A DNA stretch of 64,000 nucleotides, taken from assembly GCF_032341175.1 (NCBI RefSeq), contig NZ_CP135435.1:2666001-2730000 (forward strand). The letters are read 5' to 3'. The notes under the pieces are model-generated. The model was not told the origin of the DNA and made no database searches. It saw nothing but the letters and a program-made list of their open reading frames with translations. Below, piece after piece: positions 42,469-50,979 of the stretch. Both the position numbers and the translations under genes were made by a program. How positions within the stretch are numbered: position 1 is the stretch's first letter; each line of letters opens with the position of its first letter. The stretch is from Bacillus sp. DTU_2020_1000418_1_SI_GHA_SEK_038 (GTDB taxonomy: Bacteria; Bacillota; Bacilli; Bacillales; Cytobacillaceae).

Positions 42469-42705
42469 ATGGAGTTTTCATTATGCAGTCTTGATTGTGC
42501 ATTGCCAGTAGAAGTAACATTAGATGAGGATAACGGCCGGTACATGATCAGGAAAAGCGATTCGAGCGGGGAATTTTTCAATACTCCCCACGAGCTCATT
42601 CAATGGGTTAGAAGTAATTTCTCAGCTGATGAATTTTGTGACCCAATGGAATTTCATGCAATGGTCAAAAAGTTGACGGACTATTTAGTTAATCCTAATG
42701 GTTAA
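42469..42705 (+). CDS. Unknown small protein (78 aa)
   Basis: Start set at ATG 42469 after GGGGGTGGGG. The product begins MEFSLCSLDCALPVEVTLDED and is acidic and soluble, with a helical C-terminal half (EFHAMVKKLTDYLVN). Two Cys (CSLDC) lie near the N-terminus. No family recognised. It ends in a strong terminator next to a mobile-element-like repeat. Confidence 0.6.
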   Translation: MEFSLCSLDCALPVEVTLDEDNGRYMIRKSDSSGEFFNTPHELIQWVRSNFSADEFCDPMEFHAMVKKLTDYLVNPNG

Positions 42706-42708
42706 TAA

Positions 42709-42735
42709 GAAAAGACTCCGCGCAGGAGTCTTTTC
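42709..42735 (+). terminator. Intrinsic terminator
   Basis: AAAAGACTCC-GCGCA-GGAGTCTTTT after the 78-codon gene. Confidence 0.88.
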
Positions 42736-42749
42736 TATTTTCTATCATA

Positions 42750-42892
42750 AAGTGAAACTTCAATCAGTGGGGGTTTCCTATCATCCCCCATTGATTGATA
42801 GTTGAACCAATCGGGCCTTTACGGGCTGTTGATCCTCACTAAGAATTTTTGTTTTACTCAACTTCTTGAAGTGGGGTCTTACAGCCCGTTAA
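42750..42892 (-). mobile_element. Structured repeat at dfrA 3' end, IS200/IS605-end-like
   Basis: About 140 bases with nested hairpins: AATCAGTGGGGG / CCCCCATTGATT (42762-42796), ACGGGCTGT / ACAGCCCGT (42821-42829 with 42881-42889), GATTG/CAATC and CTTC-AA-GAAG. On the minus strand it ends GATTGAAGTTTCAC then TTTATG. The dfrA frame runs into it, adding about 12 codons ending KTPLQEVE. The fold and ending resemble right ends (omega-RNA region) of tnpB-carrying IS200/IS605 elements or their palindrome-associated derivatives; no transposase gene is present. Confidence 0.4.
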
Positions 42893-43372
42893 TCTGCGAT
42901 AAATTTCAAATTCGTAGTCGTATGGATTTTTCTCATCCTTGATGCCTTTTTCCTTTGTAATTAGCTCCCATTCTTCCATCTTCAGTTCTGGGAAAAACGT
43001 ATCCCCTTCAAATTGTGCATGAATCCGGGTTATATAAAGACGATCTGCAACGGGAAGAAATACTTTAAATATTTCAGCACCGCCAATAACAAATATTTCA
43101 TCTTCCTTCTCATTACTATATTGAATAAATTCCTCAACTGAGTGAAATATTGTAAACCCTTCTTTTGTGAAATCATGGTTACGTGTTATCACAATATTCT
43201 CTCTGCCGGGAAGAGGCTTCCCAATTGAATCCATGGTTTTTCTCCCCATTGCAATCGGATGTCCAATGGTTGTTCTTTTGAAAAACTTCAAGTCTTCAGG
43301 AAGATGCCATGGCAGCTGATTATTTTTGCCGATGACTTGATTCTCGTCCATTGCCCATATTAAAGAAATCAT
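42854..43372 (-). CDS. dfrA: Dihydrofolate reductase with foreign C-terminal tail
   Basis: 172 residues. Motifs: [31 protein letters not shown] (substrate Asp/Glu in PEDL; quoted as [15 protein letters not shown]), [30 protein letters not shown] (NADPH Gly-Gly) and EGDTFFPE. It regenerates tetrahydrofolate after thymidylate synthesis. The ATG overlaps the thyA stop (ATGA). The conserved part ends at YEFEIYRR; the last ~12 residues come from the structured repeat, so the original stop was replaced. Activity should be unaffected because the C-terminus is on the surface. Confidence 0.95.
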   Translation of the reverse strand: MISLIWAMDENQVIGKNNQLPWHLPEDLKFFKRTTIGHPIAMGRKTMDSIGKPLPGRENIVITRNHDFTKEGFTIFHSVEEFIQYSNEKEDEIFVIGGAEIFKVFLPVADRLYITRIHAQFEGDTFFPELKMEEWELITKEKGIKDEKNPYDYEFEIYRRLTGCKTPLQEVE

Positions 43373-44163
43373 ATACTTACCTCCCCCTTAATATGAGGAT
43401 GGGCCTCATAATTGACTAATTCAAAATCCTCAAACTTAAATGAGAAAATATCCTTTACTTCAGGATTGATTTTCATTTTCGGCAACGCCATTGGCTCACG
43501 GGTAAGCTGGAGTTTCACTTGATCTAAATGATTTAAATAAATATGAGTATCCCCGAAGGTATGAATGAATTCTCCTGGCTCCAAGTCACAAACCTGTGCA
43601 ATCATGAGGGTGAGAAGAGCATAGGAAGCGATATTAAATGGCACCCCTAAGAACACATCGGCTGATCTTTGGTAAAGCTGACAAGATAATTTCCCTTCAG
43701 CAACGTAAAATTGGAACATGCAATGGCACGGAGGAAGTGCCATCTTCTCAATATCTCCAACATTCCATGCATTCACAACCATCCGTCTAGAATCAGGATT
43801 TGTCTTTAGCAGATGGATTAATTCGCTGATCTGATCAATTGTATTTCCGTCTGCTCCTGTCCATGATCTCCATTGATGACCGTAAACAGGGCCTAAATTG
43901 CCTTCCTCATCTGCCCATTCATTCCAGATTCTAACACCGTTATCCTGGAGGTATTTAATATTTGTATCTCCTTGTAAAAACCAGAGCAACTCATAAATAA
44001 TGGATCTTAAGTGCAGTTTTTTTGTTGTTATAACCGGGAACCCCTCCTGAAGATTAAAGCGCATTTGATAGCCAAATGTACTGATTGTGCCTGTTCCTGT
44101 TCTGTCCTCTTTTTTCACGCCATTTTCCAAGACATGCTGACAAAGCTCTAAATACTGTTTCAT
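43369..44163 (-). CDS. thyA: Thymidylate synthase (ThyA type)
   Basis: 264 residues, the E. coli ThyA length. RTGTGT near the start, [17 protein letters not shown], the catalytic Cys in [30 protein letters not shown] and [12 protein letters not shown] are all present. It methylates dUMP to dTMP using methylene-THF. Upstream of and overlapping dfrA. In B. subtilis the equivalent is thyB, next to dfrA. Good ribosome binding site AAAAGGTTGGATGTAA. Confidence 0.96.
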   Translation of the reverse strand: MKQYLELCQHVLENGVKKEDRTGTGTISTFGYQMRFNLQEGFPVITTKKLHLRSIIYELLWFLQGDTNIKYLQDNGVRIWNEWADEEGNLGPVYGHQWRSWTGADGNTIDQISELIHLLKTNPDSRRMVVNAWNVGDIEKMALPPCHCMFQFYVAEGKLSCQLYQRSADVFLGVPFNIASYALLTLMIAQVCDLEPGEFIHTFGDTHIYLNHLDQVKLQLTREPMALPKMKINPEVKDIFSFKFEDFELVNYEAHPHIKGEVSI

Positions 44164-44226
44164 TTACATCCAACCTTTTCTATTCATACATGGTTAATAT
44201 TCTATACCAAAACGGCTAACATTTCC

Positions 44227-44931
44227 TTAATTTAAATTTTTAATAAAATGATAGGTTTCCGGTGCTTTATTTTTTAATAGCATATTTGATTCGCTATTCA
44301 GATAAAAATAAGCAAAAGCCTCAGCAAAATACTCCTCAGGAAAGGTTAGAAAATAGTCTTGATTAGGAAATAATTTAGAACTTTCATGCTTCCAAACAGA
44401 AAGAAATTTTTGATTGTAACGGATCCCATTATAAACATATTTATCAATCGAATGGGCAATCTCATGCAGCTCTAAATTAATAGAACCATGCCCTTTTCCT
44501 TTTTCACTAAAACCTATTTTCACTAAAACGGTTTTGGATCCGCCGATTCCTGGAACATCATCCCATGTAGTTTGACTTTTGTATCCTCTCGGAATTATTC
44601 CCGATAAGTACTGTGCTGTAGGATTATCCGTTAATTTTCCAACAAACAGCTTCAGTTTAATATCTTCTCTAGCTATTTTTTCCAATAGGAAATATGGTAA
44701 GCGGTCAATCCTTTCGATGATCTCGGCTGCTTTCAGCTCATCAAATGGATCTATCGGAAGTATGATAATACTTCCTATTAAACTTGGAGATTGGAGATCA
44801 AGGGATTGGTGCAGAAGAGAATTGTAAGGATAATTCTTCAGTTGAATCCCCCCCATTGCAGCTTGTGAACTGCCCATTAATGAAAGGGTTAGAGTCATTA
44901 ATATTGTCAAAGCCATCAATCTTTTCATCAT
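44227..44931 (-). CDS. Secreted ATLF/PPEP-like zinc metalloprotease domain protein
   Basis: 234 residues with a signal peptide (about 1-24, ending SSQAA). The single domain has zinc motif HEIAH (H156-E157...H160) in LELHEIAHSIDK and a downstream FPEEYFAEAFAYFY in which Glu199, Glu200 or Glu204 is the third ligand. This is the anthrax-lethal-factor-like (M34/ATLF) layout shared with Pro-Pro endopeptidases of clostridia. GGGGAG precedes tandem ATGs. Substrate unknown; a housekeeping extracellular protease is likelier than a toxin since no translocation or PA-binding domain is present. Confidence 0.8.
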   Translation of the reverse strand: MMKRLMALTILMTLTLSLMGSSQAAMGGIQLKNYPYNSLLHQSLDLQSPSLIGSIIILPIDPFDELKAAEIIERIDRLPYFLLEKIAREDIKLKLFVGKLTDNPTAQYLSGIIPRGYKSQTTWDDVPGIGGSKTVLVKIGFSEKGKGHGSINLELHEIAHSIDKYVYNGIRYNQKFLSVWKHESSKLFPNQDYFLTFPEEYFAEAFAYFYLNSESNMLLKNKAPETYHFIKNLN

Positions 44932-45082
44932 AGACTCCCCTCCCCCGCAGTTCCAATGAAAAACTTAATAAAGTAAAGAATTATGAAATAATAATTAAAT
45001 TATAACATATGAAAAAATAGCTTTATATAATCGAAGTCTAGCAAAAACTTGGAAACTCTGTTTCAAAGAGGGGCTAAACGTG

Positions 45083-45110
45083 AAAAAGCCCTGACAAATT
45101 TGCCAGAGCT
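45083..45110 (-). terminator. Intrinsic terminator at end of yceG-telA-terD operon
   Basis: AGCTCTGGCAAA / TTTGTCAGGGCT on the minus strand then TTTTTC. Confidence 0.75.
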
Positions 45111-45128
45111 CGACTAATTACTATTGAC

Positions 45129-45740
45129 TTAACTGTAGGAACGAACAACATCTGCTAAGCCTGGTGAAGAAGTGCCAGTCCCAACTGCAGCAAATTTCCA
45201 ATCTGCACCGTGGCGGTAAATTTCGCCTACAACTAAACAAGTTTTTCCGCTGTAATTATCTGTCAAATTGTAATGAATCATTTCTTGGTTGTTTGCAGAA
45301 TTCACAATACGAATAAATGCGTTTTGGATCATTCCAAAATGCTGTTTACGTTTTACACAGTCATAAATATTAACAACGAATACAAGCTTTTGAACTTGTG
45401 CTGGAACACGGCTTAAATCGATTAAGATTTGCTCATCGTCTCCATCACCGTCACCCGTCAAGTTATCACCTGTATGCTGAATACTTCCGTCTTTGCTTTT
45501 TAAATTTCCAAAGTAAATGACGTCACTGTTATTTCTGATTTTATCATTTTCATCTAACATGATTACGGACGCATCACAGTCGATATTAGCTCCACCGCCG
45601 CCTCCGAATAGTGAACCTAATAATCCACCGCCGCCGCGACTCTGTACTGGGTCCCAGCCAAGTCCTACTAAAATTTTTGATAATCCTGGATTTCCTTTTG
45701 TTAAATCAACTCGTTGACCTTTTTGTAAATTAATAGCCAT
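45129..45740 (-). CDS. TerD family stress protein, YceC-like with glycine loop
   Basis: 203 residues, TerD fold: INLQKGQRVDLTKGNPGLSKILVGLGWD, the Ca-binding [21 protein letters not shown] segment ([16 protein letters not shown]), IYDCVKRKQHFG, and GEIYRHGADWKF near the end. Unlike the other copy (54558-55139), a Gly-rich stretch (GGGGLLGSLFGGGGG) interrupts the loop before the IDCDASV strand and the usual FDLD acid pair is IDCD. TerD proteins bind calcium and act at the membrane in tellurite, phage or envelope stress. Last gene of an operon with yceG and telA. Confidence 0.9.
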   Translation of the reverse strand: MAINLQKGQRVDLTKGNPGLSKILVGLGWDPVQSRGGGGLLGSLFGGGGGANIDCDASVIMLDENDKIRNNSDVIYFGNLKSKDGSIQHTGDNLTGDGDGDDEQILIDLSRVPAQVQKLVFVVNIYDCVKRKQHFGMIQNAFIRIVNSANNQEMIHYNLTDNYSGKTCLVVGEIYRHGADWKFAAVGTGTSSPGLADVVRSYS

Positions 45741-45841
45741 ATTTTCACCTCATTAGTTTTTTGATCCTTTAATAGATCTTTACCATTACTTTTTTATTTT
45801 AGCTTTTTCATACTGCACATGTTAAGGGAATTGCTTATCGA

Positions 45842-46954
45842 TTAGCTTCCTTGGTGCTTAATTTTTTTAAAATTATCTTGAAGCTGTTCTAATCTTCTTG
45901 TTCCTTCTTCACGCATACGTTTGTTTTCTTCTTCGATCGCCTTTGTTTCCTGCATTCCTTTAATAATAATATTCCATGATTCCTCTATCGTTTCAATCTT
46001 AATGCTTGGTGCCCCAGCAAGTCTAGCAATATCTGCGCTTTGCGAGGAAATATTTTGGGCATTGCGAAGGAGCATCTCATTTGTTCTTCTATCAAGCTCA
46101 TTCATAGAATCTGCTACTAGCTTTTGCCGTTTAGCAGCGACTGCTTGAATTAAACCGTTTTTAAAGATTGGAATCGTTGTAACAAAAGCAGAGTTAATCT
46201 TCCCGATAAGCTTTGTATTTCCTCTTTGTAATAAACGAATTTGAGGTGCTGTTTGGAGTGACACCATTTTTGCCATCTCCAAGTCGTACACTCTTTGTTC
46301 CATTAAATCAATGGCATTTCTTAATGTATCTAGCTGCATGGAAGCCATTTGATCTCCAGCTGCTGTTCTAGCTTCCAGCTGAGGAAGCTGATTCGCTTTA
46401 AGATCGTCAATCTTCATTTGTCCTGCTACAGCGTATTTTTCCAGTGTTAAGTAGTATTGATAGTTTTGCTCGTACATTTGATCAAGCATTGTAGTAGAGT
46501 CAACCATTTCACCTTGATATTTTGATATTTCTACATATACTTTATCTATTTCTTGGCCCATCGTCTGGTATTTGCCAAAGAGCTTATCAATAAGCTTTTC
46601 GCCCTTTTTGAAGAGCTTTCCAAACAAACCGCCGGATGTCTTTTCAAAGTCTTTCTTATCAAACTTATCCATGATTCTGCCGAGTTGCTTTAATAATTCC
46701 CCAGAATCCTCAACTTTTGTTGATCTCATATTACTTAATATTTGATCGGAGAAGCGTGAAATTTGAGTAGCTGGCTCCTTCCCAAATTCAAGAATTTGGA
46801 TTTGATCTCTCTCATCAATTGAACGCGCTAAATTTTGGACTTCAGGATCATTTCTAAGAGCTAATTTGATTTCCGATGCAGATGCTTCTGTAAGCTTATC
46901 CTCTTGAGTTTTATTTAAAGTAAGGTCTAAATTTGTCTGCTGCATTTGATTCAT
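45842..46954 (-). CDS. yceH: TelA/YceH toxic anion resistance family protein
   Basis: 370 residues, soluble and largely helical with long coiled-coil parts. TelA family features: ISRFSDQILSNMRS, GGLFGKLFKKGEKLIDKLFGKYQTMGQEID, YLTLEKYAVAGQMK, and RGNTKLIGKINSAFVTTIPIFKNGLIQAV (core TTIPIFKNGL). Its ATG begins five bases after the yceG stop with GGGGAG inside yceG. TelA-like proteins confer tellurite or antibiotic tolerance by an unknown mechanism and co-occur with TerD/TerC. Confidence 0.92.
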   Translation of the reverse strand: MNQMQQTNLDLTLNKTQEDKLTEASASEIKLALRNDPEVQNLARSIDERDQIQILEFGKEPATQISRFSDQILSNMRSTKVEDSGELLKQLGRIMDKFDKKDFEKTSGGLFGKLFKKGEKLIDKLFGKYQTMGQEIDKVYVEISKYQGEMVDSTTMLDQMYEQNYQYYLTLEKYAVAGQMKIDDLKANQLPQLEARTAAGDQMASMQLDTLRNAIDLMEQRVYDLEMAKMVSLQTAPQIRLLQRGNTKLIGKINSAFVTTIPIFKNGLIQAVAAKRQKLVADSMNELDRRTNEMLLRNAQNISSQSADIARLAGAPSIKIETIEESWNIIIKGMQETKAIEEENKRMREEGTRRLEQLQDNFKKIKHQGS

Positions 46955-46958
46955 AACC

Positions 46959-48596
46959 TCAGTCTCCCCTTAAATTTTTTAATATTCCTTTTACTTTTTT
47001 TAATATGGAAGGTTCTTTAAATTCCTGTTCAAATACAACATCCTCCAGCCAATGCACATCATATAAACCGTCCTCTATAAAGTTTTCTAGATCATTATGT
47101 CCTGGCGGATTATATAATACAATGTCAATGCCAAATTGATTTAACAGCAATAATAATGCTGCATCTGTCCTTGTCATTGTACCATTTAGTTCATTGTTAT
47201 AGAGAATGAGCTTTGGTACATCCTGTGAATAGTCAAATTTTTGCAGCAGCTGTAAAACACTAGCTGGAATCTGCATGCCTTGTGTAAACAAGTAGGTTTT
47301 CAATTCCTCCATACCTTCGTGATGGATTGGTTTAATATATGGTCGATAACATATATTTCGAATCGCTGTCGCTATACCATTTTGTAATCCGGTTGGCAAG
47401 TGCTGGTATTTCCAGTAGTGGGCCGTCACCATTTTATGAGTATCAAGCAATCCATCATTACCGAGGGCATTGCGATAGTGAAACCGAAAATCATTATTCA
47501 CATTATTTGTAAATGGGAATCTTCTAATTAAAAGACTATGATCGTACTCTGAAATGGATTGTAAGCGGTCCCAATACTCTTTCCGATTTTTGCTTACACC
47601 TTGTACCTTGGCAAAAATGGAGGGAATTTTGACTTGTCCGTTTTTCACTTCAAAGTTTGGTCGTACCATTGCCTTTTCTTTAATTAAGATAAAGAGCTCA
47701 TCATAGGTTGTTTTAAGCGTGACAGATAGAGGCGTGTAGTCCCTGAGCTGCCAAGGCTTATAAAGACCTGATCCTTCATGGTTTAATATGGATTCAATCT
47801 CTCTTGATGCCCGGTAGGCAACGGTAGCTGAGCGTCTGCTCTTTTCAGTTGGAAACCGCTCGGGTTGCTTCCGCTCAGGATAGCTGTGAACAAAGGTTCC
47901 TTCTTGCCCCTCATTCCAGCCGGCTAGCCAATCACTCCCTGATGGCGAGAAAGAAACTAGATCACATCCTAAATTCATTAAATAATAAAGGAAGTATTTA
48001 TGGCTCTTATTTGTTTCCCCGTACCATAAAAATTTCGGCATCGCTTTTTCCAGTTCGATATTATTCCAAATCTGGCCGAGATGGTTAAAAGACCATTTAA
48101 TTACATCGACTAGCACTCTTCTCAATTCTTGACTGTTTAACCCTTCTGGCTCCTCTGTTGAAAACAGCTGCAATACCGAAATCATTGCTTCCCTTGTTTT
48201 CCGGTGAAGAGAAGGGATATTGGATTTTAATAATAGCAGTTCGCCGTCAAGGAATGCCACAAATCGGTTAATAGATAACTTTTGATCCCTGTTAATATTT
48301 AACACCTTTTGGATGGCTTGAAAGTGATGATTATCGATTGATTTATCAAGCGCCTCTTCACTAATTAGAATGAGGTCTGCTTTCTCTGTATGAATTAAAT
48401 CATAAAGACGATTATAATACTCATCTTCATCCAAAGGAACACCTAAAAAGCGGACAACAACCTGTCCAAAATGAATGGTACCATCCTCAATAGAAAATTG
48501 CGGCCTTTCCCTCAGCAGCTTTTTCAAAGTACTAAACCAGTTATCATTTGATACCGGCAATAAATGTGTTTTTATTTGATTATATGAATGATTCAT
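46959..48596 (-). CDS. yceG: YceG family protein with internal duplication
   Basis: 545 residues, soluble, no known fold assigned here. Two ~230-residue halves are visibly related: WFSTLKKLLRERPQFSIEDG...YYNRLYDL near 19-68 matches TYDELFILIKEKAMVRPNFEVKNG...YWDRLQSI near 295-345, and PKFLWYGE...LGCDLVSFSPSGSD matches PKLILYNN...FGIDIVLYNPPGHND. YceG is a constant partner of TelA and TerD in the B. subtilis yceCDEFGHI operon, controlled there by stress sigma factors. Function unknown. AGGGAAGGG lies before ATG. Confidence 0.9.
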   Translation of the reverse strand: MNHSYNQIKTHLLPVSNDNWFSTLKKLLRERPQFSIEDGTIHFGQVVVRFLGVPLDEDEYYNRLYDLIHTEKADLILISEEALDKSIDNHHFQAIQKVLNINRDQKLSINRFVAFLDGELLLLKSNIPSLHRKTREAMISVLQLFSTEEPEGLNSQELRRVLVDVIKWSFNHLGQIWNNIELEKAMPKFLWYGETNKSHKYFLYYLMNLGCDLVSFSPSGSDWLAGWNEGQEGTFVHSYPERKQPERFPTEKSRRSATVAYRASREIESILNHEGSGLYKPWQLRDYTPLSVTLKTTYDELFILIKEKAMVRPNFEVKNGQVKIPSIFAKVQGVSKNRKEYWDRLQSISEYDHSLLIRRFPFTNNVNNDFRFHYRNALGNDGLLDTHKMVTAHYWKYQHLPTGLQNGIATAIRNICYRPYIKPIHHEGMEELKTYLFTQGMQIPASVLQLLQKFDYSQDVPKLILYNNELNGTMTRTDAALLLLLNQFGIDIVLYNPPGHNDLENFIEDGLYDVHWLEDVVFEQEFKEPSILKKVKGILKNLRGD

Positions 48597-48625
48597 TTTA
48601 TTTTCCCTTCCCTTTGCAAGCGAAA

Positions 48626-48674
48626 GATGGTAATGGCATGTATTAATTTATGCATATGTAAAGTTATTACCATC
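48626..48674. promoter_or_regulatory. Inverted repeat in yceG leader
   Basis: GATGGTAAT (48626-48634) and ATTACCATC (48666-48674) form a perfect 9-bp palindrome with nested GCAT/ATGC. On the minus strand it begins at a -10-like TATGAT, so it could be an operator or a 5'-UTR hairpin for yceG-telA-terD. Confidence 0.4.
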
Positions 48675-48819
48675 ATATCACACCTGAAGAAGTTTTCTAA
48701 AACGATTCCATTAATATTGCAAAAAAACTTCCAATGAAATGCTTCTTATTTTCAATCTTTCACCTTCTTTCTTGTCCCAGCATAATGTTAAGTACGTTGA
48801 ATTATAGAAGGTGATTAAA

Positions 48820-49059
48820 ATGAGGTTCCTTTTTAGAAAGGCGAAATACCATTTACAAGAATCAGATTTGCAGTCTGTCGAAGCAATTCTAGGTTCAGGC
48901 TACTTTATATTAGTAGATTTGTTTTTTTGGTCTTTACTGATTACTTTTTTGACGATGTCTTTGCATTTCTCATTTTTATGGGGTTCTATCATTTTTGTTG
49001 CTTCATACCTGTTTGGAGGCGGCCTATTCTTTATTTTAAGAAAGTGGCTTGGGGAATAG
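48820..49059 (+). CDS. Small two-span membrane protein (79 aa)
   Basis: Start set at ATG 48820 after AGAAGGTGA. MRFLFRKAKYHLQESDLQSVE is followed by two hydrophobic helices (FILVDLFFWSLLITFLTM and LWGSIIFVASYLFGGGLFFIL) and RKWLGE. No family recognised. It is the only plus-strand gene inside the Ter island and its stop is one base from the HAD gene stop, without a terminator between, so antisense overlap of transcripts is likely. Confidence 0.6.
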   Translation: MRFLFRKAKYHLQESDLQSVEAILGSGYFILVDLFFWSLLITFLTMSLHFSFLWGSIIFVASYLFGGGLFFILRKWLGE

Positions 49060-49060
49060 C

Positions 49061-49864
49061 CTATAATGGTTTATTTGTTACAGTCTTGAATATTTCAGCT
49101 AGAATTTCTTCCCCTGCCATTACTCCTCTTGTATTAGTTAAAGTATAATGATAGTCTTCATTAAACTCATTGGCCAATTCCCCATGTGATGGAACAAATG
49201 GAAAATCACAATCTTTTAAGAAATCATGATCAAGCAGAGAATCACCAGCCCCGTAAACGGTTGATATTCCCTCACGCTCTTTTATAAACCTAACAGCCTC
49301 TCCTTTGCTAATTGGGTTTGGCATAAAATATAGCTTCCTTCCCTGCAGTGAAACTCTCCAGCCAAATTCAGTCGCTTTTGATTTAACTATCATGATTTCT
49401 TCCTTGCTCAAGTTCACATCAAGAATATAGTATAAGAATAAGCCTTCTGCCCTTTTTATTGTCCCTGGTATTTTTAATTCCCTTAATTCCGCTTCCATTC
49501 CATCGATCGGATTGCATTCAGACCTTAGACGCTCATGAATTAATCCTTGCCATTCGATTAGGGAGTTCCCCTTATAAGTGATATTGGCACCATTTGACGT
49601 TATTGCATATGTTAATGGAATGTAGTTCGAAAATATGAAGATTCGTTTAAATTGCTCCCATGTTCTAGTCGTTACGGGTACAAACAGCATATGGTCTGCA
49701 ATTTGGCAAAGAGCTTCTGCAGACCGTCTTGTCATAAACGCAACTTCCCGATCCGCTTTTTTCTCCACTCCGATTAGATCATTTACTCCTGTTTGTTTAA
49801 AGTCTGCCAGAGCCCGCTCTGAATAGATGAGTGTACGATCTAAATCTGACGCAAACATTTTCAT
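49061..49864 (-). CDS. HAD phosphatase of Ter biosynthetic module
   Basis: 267 residues, class II HAD: nucleophile FASDLDRTL (D7, D9), motif II VPVTTRTWEQ (Thr), the Lys in SKGEAVRFI and motif IV GAGDSLLDHDFL (Asp pair). It resembles sucrose-phosphate-phosphatase/Cof-type hydrolases. ATG overlaps the preceding stop as TAATG. In Ter gene clusters an HAD enzyme of this type accompanies two PRTase-like proteins and a citrate-lyase-like enzyme; it would remove a phosphate from their product. The metabolite is unknown. Confidence 0.87.
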   Translation of the reverse strand: MKMFASDLDRTLIYSERALADFKQTGVNDLIGVEKKADREVAFMTRRSAEALCQIADHMLFVPVTTRTWEQFKRIFIFSNYIPLTYAITSNGANITYKGNSLIEWQGLIHERLRSECNPIDGMEAELRELKIPGTIKRAEGLFLYYILDVNLSKEEIMIVKSKATEFGWRVSLQGRKLYFMPNPISKGEAVRFIKEREGISTVYGAGDSLLDHDFLKDCDFPFVPSHGELANEFNEDYHYTLTNTRGVMAGEEILAEIFKTVTNKPL

Positions 49865-50979
49865 TATTTCTTTCCTACCTTTTTAATAAGTCCACAGCAT
49901 GTATAGCTCATATTTGGATAATGAATAACTTCCACATTTCTTTCTTTAGCGAGCATTAATATATGTCTGACATATGGACTTTCCATGTCCTTCATGAGAA
50001 TTTTCCACGGTACTCTTCTTAATAAAACCCTAGTCGTTTCTCCAACACCTGGCTTAATATAATTCGTATTTTCGATATTATATTCCCCTTTTATTTTTTG
50101 CACATCTTGCATACCTTGAAACGTTGCCTCTTCATGGTACTGGAGCAGGTATGCCGCAGATTTAGCTGCCTCCTCAAAAATAGCAGGAAATTCATTAGTA
50201 ATTACATCTAAATACTCATTGGAAACATCAGATTCGGCTAAATTGTGATAATATTTTGCCCCATGAAAATCATCGGGACCTATAAGTTCTTTATTTAGTA
50301 CAGTGCGGCTTACTAATCCAGAAACCGTTGAGTTTAAACAAGCACTAGGAATTAAGAAATCCTCCCTAGTTCCATAAAGAGTCGTACAATGCCCAGGATC
50401 TGCAAGTACAGCGAGGCTATCATCAAGCACAATACCATATTTCTCTGAAATTTCCTTACAAGCCTTTGTTAATTCAATTGAAATTGCGCCTTTGCCTGTC
50501 CATCCATCAATAAATTGAATTGTTTTTCCCGGGTGTTTCTCTAAAATAAATGAAATTGCATTTTCGTCCAACCCTTTATCACGAATTATTGAGACACTGT
50601 AATGAGGTAAATCCGCATGGTATTTTTCCTTAATATAGCGTTTGATTAAGATTCCGATCGGAGTTCCGGCCCGTGCTAATGAAACTAGAACGGTATTTTC
50701 ACCCTTTAGTCCGTAAATTTGTTCGGCAACAATCCCCGTGCATAAAGCCACTTTTTGCTTATATTCAATCAATGTTTCGCGAAACAATTCCATATAATTA
50801 GCTGGCGGCTGATATTCGATCGGCAAAGTTTCACTATAATGCTGCCCTAACTGAATCTGCTTTTCTCGATTATCAATTGAACCCTCCAACTGAAAATGGC
50901 TTAAATCTTTCAAAAGAAAAATCACGTCATTTTCAGCATATGATCCAAATTTCGTTATATTATTTATTGAACTATTCAT
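49864..50979 (-). CDS. StiP-family PRTase-like protein with PELOTA-type C-terminus
   Basis: Start set at ATG 50979, eight bases after GGAGG. 371 residues. The main domain (about 60-260) has VLVSLARAGTPIGILIKRY, SIIRDKGLD and FIDGWTGKGAISIEL, a phosphoribosyl-pyrophosphate-binding loop pattern. The C-terminal part (TRVLLRRVPWKILMKDMESPYVRHILMLAKERNVEVIHYPNMSYTCCGLIKK) resembles the PELOTA RNA-binding fold, with a CC pair. Databases call this family cysteine protease StiP; the PRTase motif argues for a nucleotide-related enzyme. It overlaps the preceding gene by eight bases. Confidence 0.85.
   Translation of the reverse strand: MNSSINNITKFGSYAENDVIFLLKDLSHFQLEGSIDNREKQIQLGQHYSETLPIEYQPPANYMELFRETLIEYKQKVALCTGIVAEQIYGLKGENTVLVSLARAGTPIGILIKRYIKEKYHADLPHYSVSIIRDKGLDENAISFILEKHPGKTIQFIDGWTGKGAISIELTKACKEISEKYGIVLDDSLAVLADPGHCTTLYGTREDFLIPSACLNSTVSGLVSRTVLNKELIGPDDFHGAKYYHNLAESDVSNEYLDVITNEFPAIFEEAAKSAAYLLQYHEEATFQGMQDVQKIKGEYNIENTNYIKPGVGETTRVLLRRVPWKILMKDMESPYVRHILMLAKERNVEVIHYPNMSYTCCGLIKKVGKK

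Noticed and set aside
44227..44931. Anthrax lethal factor toxin gene
   Set aside because: Only the metalloprotease-like domain and a signal peptide are present; no translocation partner or toxin modules.
49864..50979. Cysteine protease (database name StiP)
   Set aside because: The visible motifs are PRPP-binding and PELOTA-like; no Cys-His protease dyad is apparent.
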